Assembly (NCBI RefSeq): GCF_001435955.1
Contig: NZ_AYYT01000006.1
Location: forward strand, 19,929 to 83,928
DNA length: 64,000 bases
Direction: 5' to 3'
DNA from: Ligilactobacillus salivarius DSM 20555 = ATCC 11741
GTDB lineage: Bacteria > Bacillota > Bacilli > Lactobacillales > Lactobacillaceae
Positions 16,790 through 24,696 of the stretch are shown here, piece by piece (position 1 is the stretch's first letter; every line of letters begins with the position of its first letter). The position numbers and the translations under genes are program-made. Under the pieces are notes generated by a model. The model was not told the DNA's origin and did no database searches. It was given only the letters and a program-made list of their open reading frames with translations.

Positions 16790-17704
16790 ATGTCAATGAA
16801 AACGAAGGGCATATTATTAGCTGCTGGTGGAGCATCATTATGGGGAGGTTCAGGAGCAGCAGCCCAGCAATTATTCATGACACATGCAGTGACAACAGAG
16901 TGGTTAGTAGCTGTTAGATTATTAGGTGCAGGACTACTATTATTAATTTGGGGATTAATTAAGTCTTCAAAACAAATCAACGAAATTATTCATGATCGAA
17001 AAAATATGGCAATGGTTTTGGCATTCGCAATTTTCGGAGTTATGAATTCGCAATTATCTTATTTTTTTGCTATTAAATATAGCAATGCACCGACAGCGAC
17101 AGTCTTACAATATTTACAGCCAGTATTGATCGTTTTATGGATGGCTTTTGGTCAGAAAATTAGACCAAGAAGAGTAGATGGAATTTCAATTGCTGTAGCA
17201 TTAATGGGAACATTTTTGCTAGTAACTGGTGGTCGTTTAGATACACTAACTCTAACCCCAATTGCGTTAGCTTGGGGATTATGGAGTGCAGTTGCTGCTA
17301 CATTATATACATTACTTCCAAGTGGATTGTTGAAAAAATACGATGCGATGGTAGTATGTGGGCTAGCGATGTTTGTTAGTGGAATTATTATGTTGCCATG
17401 GTTCTTAACAATGGAACAACCACATTTATCATTATTCAATATAGTGTTAGTGATCTATATTGTGGTATTTGGAACGATGTTTGCCTATACCTTATTTTTA
17501 CAAAGTATTCGTTATATAGCACCATCCGTTACCGGAATTTTAAGTGCTTTTGAACCACTGATTGCGACAATTTTAGCTGTTACTTTATTAGGAACTAAAT
17601 TATCAACAGCCGCAATTATTGGATCATTATTGATTATTTTAACAACAGTTATTCAAGCCGTACCATTTAATGTAATATGGCGAAGATTTAAAAGAGCCAA
17701 ATAA
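16790..17704 (+). CDS. EamA/DMT-family transporter
   Basis: 304-residue membrane protein with ten predicted helices in two EamA repeats (about residues 5-140 and 150-290). It begins with ILLAAGGASLWGGSGAAAQ, and each repeat ends with the conserved small-residue helix, for example FEPLIATILAVTLLG near residue 255. Relatives export amino acids or metabolites. RBS AGAGGTG before ATG. Monocistronic. The promoter carries an inverted repeat, but no dedicated regulator gene is adjacent. Confidence 0.82.
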   Translation: MSMKTKGILLAAGGASLWGGSGAAAQQLFMTHAVTTEWLVAVRLLGAGLLLLIWGLIKSSKQINEIIHDRKNMAMVLAFAIFGVMNSQLSYFFAIKYSNAPTATVLQYLQPVLIVLWMAFGQKIRPRRVDGISIAVALMGTFLLVTGGRLDTLTLTPIALAWGLWSAVAATLYTLLPSGLLKKYDAMVVCGLAMFVSGIIMLPWFLTMEQPHLSLFNIVLVIYIVVFGTMFAYTLFLQSIRYIAPSVTGILSAFEPLIATILAVTLLGTKLSTAAIIGSLLIILTTVIQAVPFNVIWRRFKRAK

Positions 17705-17737
17705 AATAACGGAAAATTAAAAATGTTGAATTTGAAC

Positions 17738-17805
17738 ATAGGACCAATTTTTGAATTTCTGCAAAAATAAGCTAAAATTTGTAGAAATTAGAAAATTGGT
17801 CCTAT
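17738..17805. repeat. Long near-perfect hairpin without T run
   Basis: Outer arms ATAGGACCAATTTT (17738-17751) and AAAATTGGTCCTAT (17792-17805) are perfectly complementary. After one mismatch, inner arms AATTTCTGCAAA (17754-17765) and TTTGTAGAAATT (17778-17789) pair with one G-T. About 27 bp in total with a 12-base loop. No T run follows on either strand, and a regular terminator lies 20 bases later. Confidence 0.7.
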
Positions 17806-17825
17806 CTTAAAATCGTAAAAAACAA

Positions 17826-17873
17826 AAATAAAGTCTTGAATCTATCCTCGTTGATAAATTCAAGACTTATTTT
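17826..17873. terminator. Bidirectional terminator between the EamA gene and pepF
   Basis: AATAAAGTCTTGAAT pairs with ATTCAAGACTTATTTT around a 17-base loop, with T runs on both strands. Confidence 0.85.
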
Positions 17874-19675
17874 TATTGATTTAATTCTTCAGTTAATGCA
17901 ATAACTTTATCGACCGTATCGTTTAAGAACTTGATAGTATTATGCAAAGATTCTGCAGTAGTAACATCAACTCCAGCAACTTTAGCTGCATCCATTGGTG
18001 CCTTTTGATCACCTAGAGAGATATATTCTAACCAACGATCAACAGCAGGTTGACCTTCTTCTAAAACTTTTAGATAAGCTTGAGTAGCAATTGTTAAGCC
18101 AGCAGAATAAGTGTAAGAATATAATCCCATGTAGTAGTGGGATTGACGCATCCAAGTTAGACCAGCATTTTCGTCAATATCTACAGCATCGCCCCAGAAA
18201 CGTTTTTGAACATCCATTTTAATTTGAGTAAGTTTATCACCATCAAAAGTTTGACCATTTTCAACTAAAGTATAAACTTCACGTTGAAAAGCTGCTTCCA
18301 ATAAGTGGGTGATAAAGTTATGGAAGTAAGTATTTGTTAGCATCGTAGTATATGCGAAACGTTTCATGCGAGGATCATCACTCTTTTGTTCCAATGAATG
18401 AGTTAATAATAATTCATTAAAAGTAGAAGGAGACTCGATTAAGTATAATGATGGTTCACTTGTTAAGATTGAATTATTTTCGTTAATCTTAATAAAGTTA
18501 CCAGCGTGTCCTAATTCATGAATTAAAGTATAGACATCAGGTAAAACGCCAGTCCAAGACATCAAGATGTAAGGATGAAGACCGTATGGAGTTGTTTCAA
18601 AGCCACCAGATTCTTTACCGGCATTGGCAGGGAAATCTACCCAGCGTTCAGGGAAAGCTTTCAAAATCGCATTTTTATAATCTTCACCAAGTACGGAAAC
18701 AGCTTCGCTAATATAGCCAGTAGCAGATTCTAAATCAGCTTTAGGTGCGAATTCAGGATCCAAGTCGATTTGTAAATCTGAGTAAAGCATCTTGTCTAAG
18801 CCATGTTCTTTTTGTAAAAGTTTAACGTATTTTTGCATAACAGGACCAAGTTCGTCGATAATAACATCAATTTGTCGGTCAAATGTTTCACGTGAAACTT
18901 CTTGATCTGATAACAAGTAATCAAAAACAGAATCATAGCCACGTAAATCAGCAAGTTTCTTTTCCTTGCTTACTTGAGTGTAATAATTAGCGGCAACTGT
19001 ATTTTTATGTTTGCACAAAGTATCAGAGAAAATTTGGTGTGCCTTATGACGCACTTCAGGATTTGGATGATATTGATAAGTATTTTCATAAAGTACAAAT
19101 GACATAGGATAAGTCTTGCCATCAACTTCAAAATCTTCCATATCCCAACCAGCAGCACGAGCTGTAGTATAGATACGCTCAGACGAGTTAAGTGTAGGAC
19201 TTAATGTCGCTAAAGTTTTCTCTACTTCTGGTGATAATTGATGTGGTTTTTCAACTTTCCAATGACGAACAACAGGAGCAAATTGAGGTTCAATTTCTGC
19301 AACTTGATCAAGTAAAGACACTGGATTAGTTAGAACTTCAGTCTTGAAAAATGACAAATCAGCTGTAATTGTAGCTTGTAAATTATCATTTTCAACTAGC
19401 ATCTGATTGTATTCAGGATTTGTCATATCTGTAGTTTGAGGTAGGAAAGCATAGTGTTCAATCCAACTAAGCTTTTGATAGATAGTTTCTAAATCATGTA
19501 AAGCAGCAATAATAATTTTAGCCTCAGTTAATTTAGAACGATAGTTATTTTGAAATTGTGTAACTAATTCTCTAACTGCTACCATATCTGCTTTCCAAGC
19601 TTTTTTATCTGGATAAATAGCGGTTAAATCCCATGTTTCATTAACTGGAACTTCACTTCTTTTTGGTAAAGCCAT
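17873..19675 (-). CDS. pepF: Oligoendopeptidase F (M3B)
   Basis: Cytosolic zinc metallopeptidase that cleaves peptides of roughly 7-17 residues and takes part in peptide nitrogen use. It has 600 residues, the family length. The zinc motif HELGH lies at residues 386-390, within LIHELGHAGNF. The N-terminal PepF domain begins PVNETWDLTAIYPDKKAW, a conserved family start. RBS GAGGTGATG before ATG. Monocistronic. No signal peptide. Confidence 0.95.
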   Translation of the reverse strand: MALPKRSEVPVNETWDLTAIYPDKKAWKADMVAVRELVTQFQNNYRSKLTEAKIIIAALHDLETIYQKLSWIEHYAFLPQTTDMTNPEYNQMLVENDNLQATITADLSFFKTEVLTNPVSLLDQVAEIEPQFAPVVRHWKVEKPHQLSPEVEKTLATLSPTLNSSERIYTTARAAGWDMEDFEVDGKTYPMSFVLYENTYQYHPNPEVRHKAHQIFSDTLCKHKNTVAANYYTQVSKEKKLADLRGYDSVFDYLLSDQEVSRETFDRQIDVIIDELGPVMQKYVKLLQKEHGLDKMLYSDLQIDLDPEFAPKADLESATGYISEAVSVLGEDYKNAILKAFPERWVDFPANAGKESGGFETTPYGLHPYILMSWTGVLPDVYTLIHELGHAGNFIKINENNSILTSEPSLYLIESPSTFNELLLTHSLEQKSDDPRMKRFAYTTMLTNTYFHNFITHLLEAAFQREVYTLVENGQTFDGDKLTQIKMDVQKRFWGDAVDIDENAGLTWMRQSHYYMGLYSYTYSAGLTIATQAYLKVLEEGQPAVDRWLEYISLGDQKAPMDAAKVAGVDVTTAESLHNTIKFLNDTVDKVIALTEELNQ

Positions 19676-19743
19676 AACATCACCTCTAATAATTAATTAA
19701 TGACAGTATAGCCGAGATTTTTTAAGTAAGCAATTTAAAACCA

Positions 19744-19772
19744 TTGACGAAATAAAAATTAGGTGCTAGAAT
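19744..19772 (+). promoter_or_regulatory. Promoter of the mccAB operon
   Basis: TTGACG, 17 bases, TAGAAT: near-consensus sigma-A promoter. The leader transcript from about 19779 to 20030 contains a Cys-rich peptide gene and two terminators. Confidence 0.75.
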
Positions 19773-19822
19773 TGCTTACAATTAGTTAATAGACTTACAT
19801 AGATGATAGGAGGAACACCAAA

Positions 19823-19906
19823 ATGCGTGAATTTAATTCAGTTGAATTAAATACATGTTGTTGTGAAGCGTGTCAATTGCGCTTCACGTTTTTGGTGTGC
19901 CAATAA
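19823..19906 (+). CDS. Cysteine-rich leader peptide of the mccAB operon
   Basis: 27 codons starting with ATG after a consensus AGGAGG (19808-19813). The peptide begins MREFNSVELN and carries Cys at positions 12, 13, 14, 17 and 26: three consecutive TGT codons, one more TGT, and a TGC next to the stop. Five Cys in 27 residues is far above the average of this genome. The gene overlaps the first terminator hairpin, and its stop codon lies just behind the switch segment 19890-19898. It is best read as a regulatory peptide sensing Cys-tRNA supply, not as a functional protein. Confidence 0.8.
   Translation: MREFNSVELNTCCCEACQLRFTFLVCQ
19863..19893 (+). terminator. First attenuator terminator, inside the leader peptide gene
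   Basis: GTGAAGCG/CGCTTCAC, perfect 8-bp stem with a 9-base loop, followed by GTTTTT. It begins within the last of the three consecutive Cys codons. Confidence 0.8.
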
Positions 19907-19961
19907 TCTGTTTTAACAAGTAATTAGATTATAACCATAACTTATACGTAGAATCGTAATT

Positions 19962-19999
19962 GACACTAATCCAGTAAATTTGGGTTGGTGTCTTTTTTT
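19962..19999 (+). terminator. Second attenuator terminator, before mccA
   Basis: GACACTAATCC (19962-19972) pairs over 11 positions (two G-T) with GGGTTGGTGTC (19982-19992), 9-base loop, then seven T. It ends 31 bases before the mccA start. Confidence 0.85.
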
Positions 20000-20030
20000 A
20001 TTAACTAAAATTAATTTGGAAGTGATGATA

Positions 20031-20948
20031 ATGATTGTAAAAAGTGTCTATGAGTTGATAGGACAGACGCCTTTAATAGAGTTAGATGTGCCAGTAGCTA
20101 AAGGAAGTAGGATTTTAGCTAAGTTAGAGTCTTTTAATCCTGGTGGTAGTGTTAAGGATAGATTGGGAATATCTTTGATTGAAGCAGCATTAAAGAGAGG
20201 CGATATTGATAAAGATACGACAATTATAGAACCCACAGCTGGTAATACTGGAATTGGCTTGGCTTTAGCAACTCAAAAGTATCATTTAAAGACAATTTTG
20301 GTAGTACCAGAGCATTTCTCAGCTGAAAAACAAACTTTAATGAGAGCGTTGGGTGCTGAAATTATTAATACTCCTAGAGCTGAAGGCATGCAGGGAGCTT
20401 TGAGAAAAAGTCGCGAATTAGCTAATCAGATCGCTAATAGTTATATACCTAATCAATTTGAAAATAGTGATAATCCTGATGCTTATACTAGAGGATTGGG
20501 ACAAGAAATTATAGATGACTTACAAGCAATTAATTTGAAATTAGATGCTTTTGTGGCAGGTGCAGGAACAGGGGGAACCTTTGCTGGAACGGCCGAAACA
20601 TTACAAGCAGAGTATCCAGAGTTAACTTCAGTAGTAGTTCAACCAGAGGGATCAATTTTGGATAATCAACCTGAACATCCTCATCGGACAGAAGGAATTG
20701 GCGTTGAGAAAGTTCCACCTTTTTTCAAAAAAGTAAAGGTTGATGAAGTTCAAACCATCAGTGATGATGAAGCTTTTAATTATGTTAAACAAATGGCACA
20801 AGATCAAGGCTTGTTTATTGGCTCTTCATCTGGTGCAGCATTAGCAGCAAGCATGCATATGGCAGAAAAATTGCCAGCAAATTCAACTATTGTGACAATT
20901 TTTCCAGATTCTAGTGAAAGATATTTAAGTGAAAATATATACGATTAA
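20031..20948 (+). CDS. mccA: O-acetylserine-dependent cystathionine beta-synthase / cysteine synthase family
   Basis: PLP enzyme of the CysK/CBS fold, 305 residues. Lys42 in GGSVKDR binds [16 protein letters not shown] and GAGTGGTF are the substrate and phosphate loops; FIGSSSGAA is near the C-terminus. The EPTAGNTG form and PEHFSAEKQ match Bacillus MccA (YrhA) better than CysK. Together with mccB it would turn homocysteine and O-acetylserine into cysteine by reverse transsulfuration. Start ATG 20031 has GGAAGTG six bases upstream; an in-frame ATG at 20025 is too close, and the frame further upstream overlaps the terminator. A plain cysteine synthase role remains possible. Confidence 0.85.
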   Translation: MIVKSVYELIGQTPLIELDVPVAKGSRILAKLESFNPGGSVKDRLGISLIEAALKRGDIDKDTTIIEPTAGNTGIGLALATQKYHLKTILVVPEHFSAEKQTLMRALGAEIINTPRAEGMQGALRKSRELANQIANSYIPNQFENSDNPDAYTRGLGQEIIDDLQAINLKLDAFVAGAGTGGTFAGTAETLQAEYPELTSVVVQPEGSILDNQPEHPHRTEGIGVEKVPPFFKKVKVDEVQTISDDEAFNYVKQMAQDQGLFIGSSSGAALAASMHMAEKLPANSTIVTIFPDSSERYLSENIYD

Positions 20949-20963
20949 TCGGAGGTAAAGATA

Positions 20964-22106
20964 ATGAAATTTGAAACAAAATTAATTCATGGCGGACAAA
21001 GTGAAGATCAAGCAACAGGAGCAGTATCAATCCCTGTATATCGTTCATCAACATTCCATCAATATGAGTTGGGTGGTAATCCTAAGTGGGAATACAGTCG
21101 TACAGGAAATCCTACACGTGCAGCCTTAGAAGCGTTGATTGCTGATTTAGAGGGTGGAGTAGCTGGATTTGCCTTTGCTTCAGGTTCAGCAGCAATTCAT
21201 GCTACATTCTCTATGTATTCAGCTCATGATCATTTTATCGTAGGAAGTGACGTTTATGGTGGAACTTTCCGTTTGATAAATAAAGTGTTGAAACGATTTG
21301 GTTTAGAATTTACAGTTGTTGATATGCAAGATTTGGCAGCAATTGAAAATGCAATTCAAGATAACACAGTGGCAATCTACTTTGAAACACCAACTAATCC
21401 TTTGTTACAGATTGCAGATATTTCAGCTATTACAAAGATTGCTAAGAAACATAATTTAAAGACAATCGTTGATAATACTTTCGCAACTCCATACAACCAA
21501 AGACCACTTGAATTAGGTGCTGATATTGTAGTGCATTCGGCTACTAAATATTTAGGTGGACATAGCGATGTAGTAGCAGGTTTAGCAGTTACTAGCGACG
21601 AAGAAATCGCAGAAAAACTAGCATTTCTACAAAATTCAATCGGTAGTACATTAGGACCAGATGATAGCTGGTTGATCCAAAGAGGAATTAAGACATTAGG
21701 TGCTAGAATGAGAGTTCATCATGCTAATACTGAGGCTATAATTAAGTTTTTAGAAAATGATGGTCGCGTTGCAAGAATTCTTTATCCTGGTTTGCCTGAC
21801 TTTCCTGGATATGAAGTTGCTAAGAGACAAATGGATCATTTTGGAGCGATGATTTCTTTTGAATTACAAGAAGGATTAGATACTAAAAAGTTTGTTGAAA
21901 GTTTGAAAGTAATTTCTCTTGCCGAAAGTTTAGGTGGAATTGAAAGTTTAATTGAAGTTCCATCAGTAATGACACATGGCTCAATTCCTAGAGAAATTCG
22001 TTTGGAAAATGGAATTAAAGATGAATTGATTCGTTTGTCAGTAGGAATTGAAGATGAAGAAGATTTGATTGATGATTTGAAACAAGCTTTGGATAAGATT
22101 GGATAA
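20964..22106 (+). CDS. mccB: Cystathionine gamma-lyase / gamma-synthase family
   Basis: 380-residue PLP enzyme of the Cys/Met metabolism family. It starts MKFETKLIHGGQSED and contains the PLP lysine at K195 in HSATKYLGGHSDV, with YSRTGNPTR and FASGSAAIHA as further family motifs. It follows mccA after 15 bases and shares its leader, so its likely job is splitting cystathionine to cysteine, 2-oxobutyrate and ammonia (MccB). Cystathionine gamma-synthase and beta-lyase have the same motifs and cannot be excluded. A terminator closes the operon. Confidence 0.87.
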   Translation: MKFETKLIHGGQSEDQATGAVSIPVYRSSTFHQYELGGNPKWEYSRTGNPTRAALEALIADLEGGVAGFAFASGSAAIHATFSMYSAHDHFIVGSDVYGGTFRLINKVLKRFGLEFTVVDMQDLAAIENAIQDNTVAIYFETPTNPLLQIADISAITKIAKKHNLKTIVDNTFATPYNQRPLELGADIVVHSATKYLGGHSDVVAGLAVTSDEEIAEKLAFLQNSIGSTLGPDDSWLIQRGIKTLGARMRVHHANTEAIIKFLENDGRVARILYPGLPDFPGYEVAKRQMDHFGAMISFELQEGLDTKKFVESLKVISLAESLGGIESLIEVPSVMTHGSIPREIRLENGIKDELIRLSVGIEDEEDLIDDLKQALDKIG

Positions 22107-22132
22107 TTATCAATTGAAATAGTAATGACAGA

Positions 22133-22173
22133 AGACATCTAAGTGTTGAAAGTATCACTTAGGTGTCTTTTTT
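22133..22173 (+). terminator. Terminator after mccB
   Basis: AGACATCTAAGTG pairs with CACTTAGGTGTCT (one G-T) around a 10-base loop, followed by T residues. Confidence 0.9.
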
Positions 22174-22260
22174 AATTCTAATAATTTTATTTGACTAAAA
22201 TTATAAAAAAATGTTAAATTAATTAAAAATATTCTTTTACATAGAAAAGAGGTCTTTATT

Positions 22261-23352
22261 ATGACAACAAATTATATGAGTAACTATAGCTATGGCCCAG
22301 ATTGTTTTAAAGAGATTCCAGAAGTTTTAGATAAATATAAAGTACATAAAATCGTTTTCATTGGTGGAGAAAAAGCATTAAAGAGTTCTCAAGAAGATGT
22401 GAAAAATGTTCTAGAAAGTAATGGATTCTATGTAACTGGAAGTTTTGTTTACGGAAAAAATGCAACTCAGTCTAATATAGATAAATTGGTAGAAAAATCT
22501 GAAGTTCAAGATGCAGATATAATTTTTGGTTTTGGTGGAGGTCGAGCATTAGACACTGTAAAGATGGTGGCAAAAGCTTTAGATAAGACTATTTTTACAT
22601 TCCCAACAATCTGTTCAAATTGTTCAGCTGGGACTGCTATTGCTGTTTTGTATAAAGATGATGGTTCATTTGATAAGTATGGATATCCTGATGTTCCAGC
22701 ACATGTTTTCATCAATACAAGTGTGATTGCTAAAGCACCGAAAGAATATTTCTGGGCAGGAGTAGGCGATGGTATTAGTAAGGCTCCTGAAGTAGAACAT
22801 GCAGTAGCTGCAGCAGTTGAACGTGGTGTGGAATTGCCTCATACAGCAGTATTAGGTGCAGCAATTGCGGCTTCTTCTAAAGATGCTTTCTATAAGTATG
22901 GGGAACAAGGAATTAAAGATGTAGAGAATGGAACTGTAAGTAAGGCTATCGAAGAAGTAGCTCTGGATATTGTAGTTTCAACAGGTTATGCTTCGAACTT
23001 GGTAAATCAAGATGATTTTTACTATAATTCATGCCATGCTCATGCTTTCTACAATGCAACAACAGCGATTAAAAAGGAAAAAGAACCATTGCATGGACAA
23101 GTTGTTTCCTTTGGGGTAATGGTGCTACATGCTTATTTCAATGAGTTGGAGGAATTAAAGAAAGTAGCTGTTTTTAATAAAAAATTGGGATTGCCAGTAA
23201 CATTGGAAGAAATAGGATTAAAGGTTAGCGATGCAGAAAAAATAACAGAACTTGCGATGCAAACTAATGAATATAAGCAGACCCCATTTGATAAGGAAAA
23301 ATACATAGAAGCAATTAAATTGGCAGATAAGATGGGTAGTGAAAACGCCTAA
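22261..23352 (+). CDS. Iron-containing alcohol dehydrogenase family protein (GldA-like)
   Basis: 363-residue NAD(P)-dependent dehydrogenase of the glycerol dehydrogenase-like group. The nucleotide-binding GFGGGRALDTVK (about residues 96-107) is canonical. Metal-ligand regions are recognisable as GVGDGISK, CHAHAFYN and EPLHGQVVSFG. Starts ATG after AAGAGG. The family includes glycerol dehydrogenase and hydroxycarboxylate dehydrogenases such as E. coli YbdH/HcxA; the divergent sequence (for example FPTICSNCSAGT at the substrate site) leaves the substrate open. Monocistronic. Confidence 0.8.
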   Translation: MTTNYMSNYSYGPDCFKEIPEVLDKYKVHKIVFIGGEKALKSSQEDVKNVLESNGFYVTGSFVYGKNATQSNIDKLVEKSEVQDADIIFGFGGGRALDTVKMVAKALDKTIFTFPTICSNCSAGTAIAVLYKDDGSFDKYGYPDVPAHVFINTSVIAKAPKEYFWAGVGDGISKAPEVEHAVAAAVERGVELPHTAVLGAAIAASSKDAFYKYGEQGIKDVENGTVSKAIEEVALDIVVSTGYASNLVNQDDFYYNSCHAHAFYNATTAIKKEKEPLHGQVVSFGVMVLHAYFNELEELKKVAVFNKKLGLPVTLEEIGLKVSDAEKITELAMQTNEYKQTPFDKEKYIEAIKLADKMGSENA

Positions 23353-23364
23353 CATTTTTTCAAA

Positions 23365-23379
23365 GTGTAAAAATAGTCT
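23365..23379 (+). repeat. 15-base direct repeat, copy 1 (before msrB)
   Basis: GTGTAAAAATAGTCT; an identical copy lies at 23897-23911, so the two copies bracket msrB. Confidence 0.6.
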
Positions 23380-23454
23380 ATGAAAACACAAGCAAATTAT
23401 TTTGTGTCCAACACATTTTGAATTATCATGAATTTAAAATGTGAGGTGTTCAAA

Positions 23455-23889
23455 ATGAAAGAAACAAAAGAAGAATTGAGACAAAGAATTGGCGAAGAAG
23501 CTTACCAAGTTACACAAAATGCAGCAACTGAACGTGCTTTTACAGGTAAGTATGATGAATTTTTTAAAGATGGAATTTATGTAGATGTTGTTAGTGGAGA
23601 ACCGCTATTTTCTTCTAAAGATAAGTATAATTCAGGCTGTGGCTGGCCTGCTTTTACTCAACCAATTAATAATCGCATGGTAACAAATCATGAAGATAAT
23701 TCATTCGGGATGCATCGCGTAGAAGTTAGAAGTCGTCAGGCACAATCTCATCTTGGACATGTTTTTAATGATGGTCCACAAGATCGAGGTGGCTTACGAT
23801 ACTGCATAAATTCAGCCGCTTTACAATTTATTCCAGTTGCTGAATTAGATGAAAAGGGATACGGAGAGTATAAGAAATTATTTGAATAG
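23455..23889 (+). CDS. msrB: Peptide-methionine (R)-S-oxide reductase
   Basis: Cytosolic repair enzyme that reduces methionine-R-sulfoxide in proteins. 144 residues, normal for a single-domain MsrB. Motifs [18 protein letters not shown] and RYCINSAAL are diagnostic, with the catalytic Cys at position 117. The two CxxC zinc pairs of the zinc-containing subgroup are absent. Start chosen at ATG 23455 after GAGGTG; an upstream in-frame ATG (23428) has no binding site. A 15-base direct repeat flanks the gene on both sides. Confidence 0.95.
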   Translation: MKETKEELRQRIGEEAYQVTQNAATERAFTGKYDEFFKDGIYVDVVSGEPLFSSKDKYNSGCGWPAFTQPINNRMVTNHEDNSFGMHRVEVRSRQAQSHLGHVFNDGPQDRGGLRYCINSAALQFIPVAELDEKGYGEYKKLFE

Positions 23890-23896
23890 TTTCGAG

Positions 23897-23911
23897 GTGT
23901 AAAAATAGTCT
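23897..23911 (+). repeat. 15-base direct repeat, copy 2 (after msrB)
   Basis: Identical to 23365-23379 (GTGTAAAAATAGTCT) and starts eight bases after the msrB stop. Confidence 0.6.
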
Positions 23912-23957
23912 GAAAAAATAAAGAAATCTATTCTATTAATATTGTAATTTACTTTCG

Positions 23958-23992
23958 TTTGTATATTATTTGTGCTATATGTAATATACAAA
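23958..23992. promoter_or_regulatory. Operator-like palindrome before the DinJ antitoxin gene
   Basis: Perfect 11-bp inverted repeat TTTGTATATTA/TAATATACAAA with a 13-base spacer, ending just before the GAGGTGATG ribosome binding site. Position and symmetry fit autoregulation by a RelB/DinJ antitoxin. Confidence 0.65.
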
Positions 23993-24004
23993 TGAGGTGA
24001 TGAT

Positions 24005-24301
24005 ATGGCAAAAACAGTTACAACTACTATTAGATTAGATGAAGAACTTAAAAAAGAATTAACACATGACTTAGATATTATGAGATTGAACATAAATGCT
24101 TATTTTACAATGGCAGCCAAGCAATTGGTATTAAAGAAAAAAATACCTTTTGAAATTTCAACATCTAGTAATGATATTCCTAATGAGACAACAAGAAAAG
24201 CAATGATTTTAGCGGAAGCTAAAGAATTAGGGTTAATACCAGATGATAGTCCAAGATTTAGCAATGTTGATGATATGATGGAGTTCTTGGATGGAGAGTA
24301 A
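24005..24301 (+). CDS. dinJ: RelB/DinJ-family antitoxin
   Basis: 98-residue protein with an N-terminal ribbon-helix-helix (KTVTTTIRLDEELKKELTHDL), followed by the DinJ-type helix INAYFTMAAKQLV and an acidic C-terminal segment that would wrap around the toxin. RBS GAGGTGATG before ATG. The stop codon overlaps the start of the toxin gene by 11 bases, the usual arrangement in dinJ-yafQ pairs. The toxin gene is broken, so this antitoxin is now an orphan, unless a homologous toxin exists elsewhere. Confidence 0.88.
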   Translation: MAKTVTTTIRLDEELKKELTHDLDIMRLNINAYFTMAAKQLVLKKKIPFEISTSSNDIPNETTRKAMILAEAKELGLIPDDSPRFSNVDDMMEFLDGE

Positions 24302-24607
24302 TTTTGAACTAATCTTTGAACCGCAATTTACTAAGGATTATCGAAAGTTAAAAAAAGAGCATCCAGAACTTACACCTGACTTACGCGGAAGCTTTAAGAA
24401 CTTTCGATGTATGGAATAGTTAATGAGATAAGTAAGCCACACACATTGAATAATAGAGGTGGCAATTATAATGGAAATCAAGAATACCATTTATCTAATG
24501 GAAAGGTAGATGTGTTAGTTATCTATAATCCACATAAAACCAATCCTGCTATAAGAATGATAAGGATTGGCACTCATAAAGACTTATTTCAGGGTGAATT
24601 GAAGTGA
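24291..24607 (+). pseudogene. YafQ/RelE-type toxin gene, frameshifted
   Basis: The frame starting at ATG 24291 gives MESNFELIFEPQFTKDYRKL, a typical YafQ-family start, then runs into a stop at 24417-24419. The rest of the family pattern resumes in another frame from about 24410: YGIVNEISKPHTLNNRGG, then NGNQEYHLSNGKVDVLVIY and RIGTHKDLFQGELK to 24607. The net shift lies between about 24380 and 24410. Joined, the parts would give about 105 residues, close to the family size. The mRNA interferase that normally cuts ribosome-bound mRNA is therefore probably not made. Confidence 0.8.
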
Positions 24608-24660
24608 TTCTCTTATGCGAAGAGGATATTTCAATAAAAAATCTCTCCAATACAACCCAA

Positions 24661-24693
24661 AAAAGACATTCAGAAAAATTCTGAATGTCTTTT
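24661..24693. terminator. Bidirectional terminator between the toxin remnant and the L,D-transpeptidase gene
   Basis: AAAGACATTCAGA/TCTGAATGTCTTT, perfect stem with a 5-base loop and T/A runs on both sides. Confidence 0.85.
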
Positions 24694-24696
24694 ACT

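Larger units (their letters stand above)
19815..19999 (+). promoter_or_regulatory. Predicted cysteine-responsive transcription attenuator of mccAB
   Basis: Four segments can form mutually exclusive pairs. Segment 1 (ACACCAAAA, 19815-19823) pairs perfectly with segment 2 (TTTTGGTGT, 19890-19898). Segment 2 can instead pair its TTGGTGT with segment 3 (ACACTAA, 19963-19969). Segment 3 with segment 4 (GGGTTGGTGTC, 19982-19992) forms the second terminator. The first terminator lies inside the leader peptide gene directly after its Cys run. A ribosome stalled on Cys codons would block the first terminator and leave segment 2 free to capture segment 3, allowing read-through. A translating or absent ribosome would favour termination. 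The pairings are seen in the sequence; the mechanism is inferred. Confidence 0.75.

Noticed and set aside
19780..20030. T-box riboswitch for cysteine upstream of mccA
   Set aside because: Two terminators and a long leader suggested it, but I see no T-box sequence (GGGTGGNACCGCG-type) or specifier-loop layout; the Cys-rich peptide gene explains the region better.
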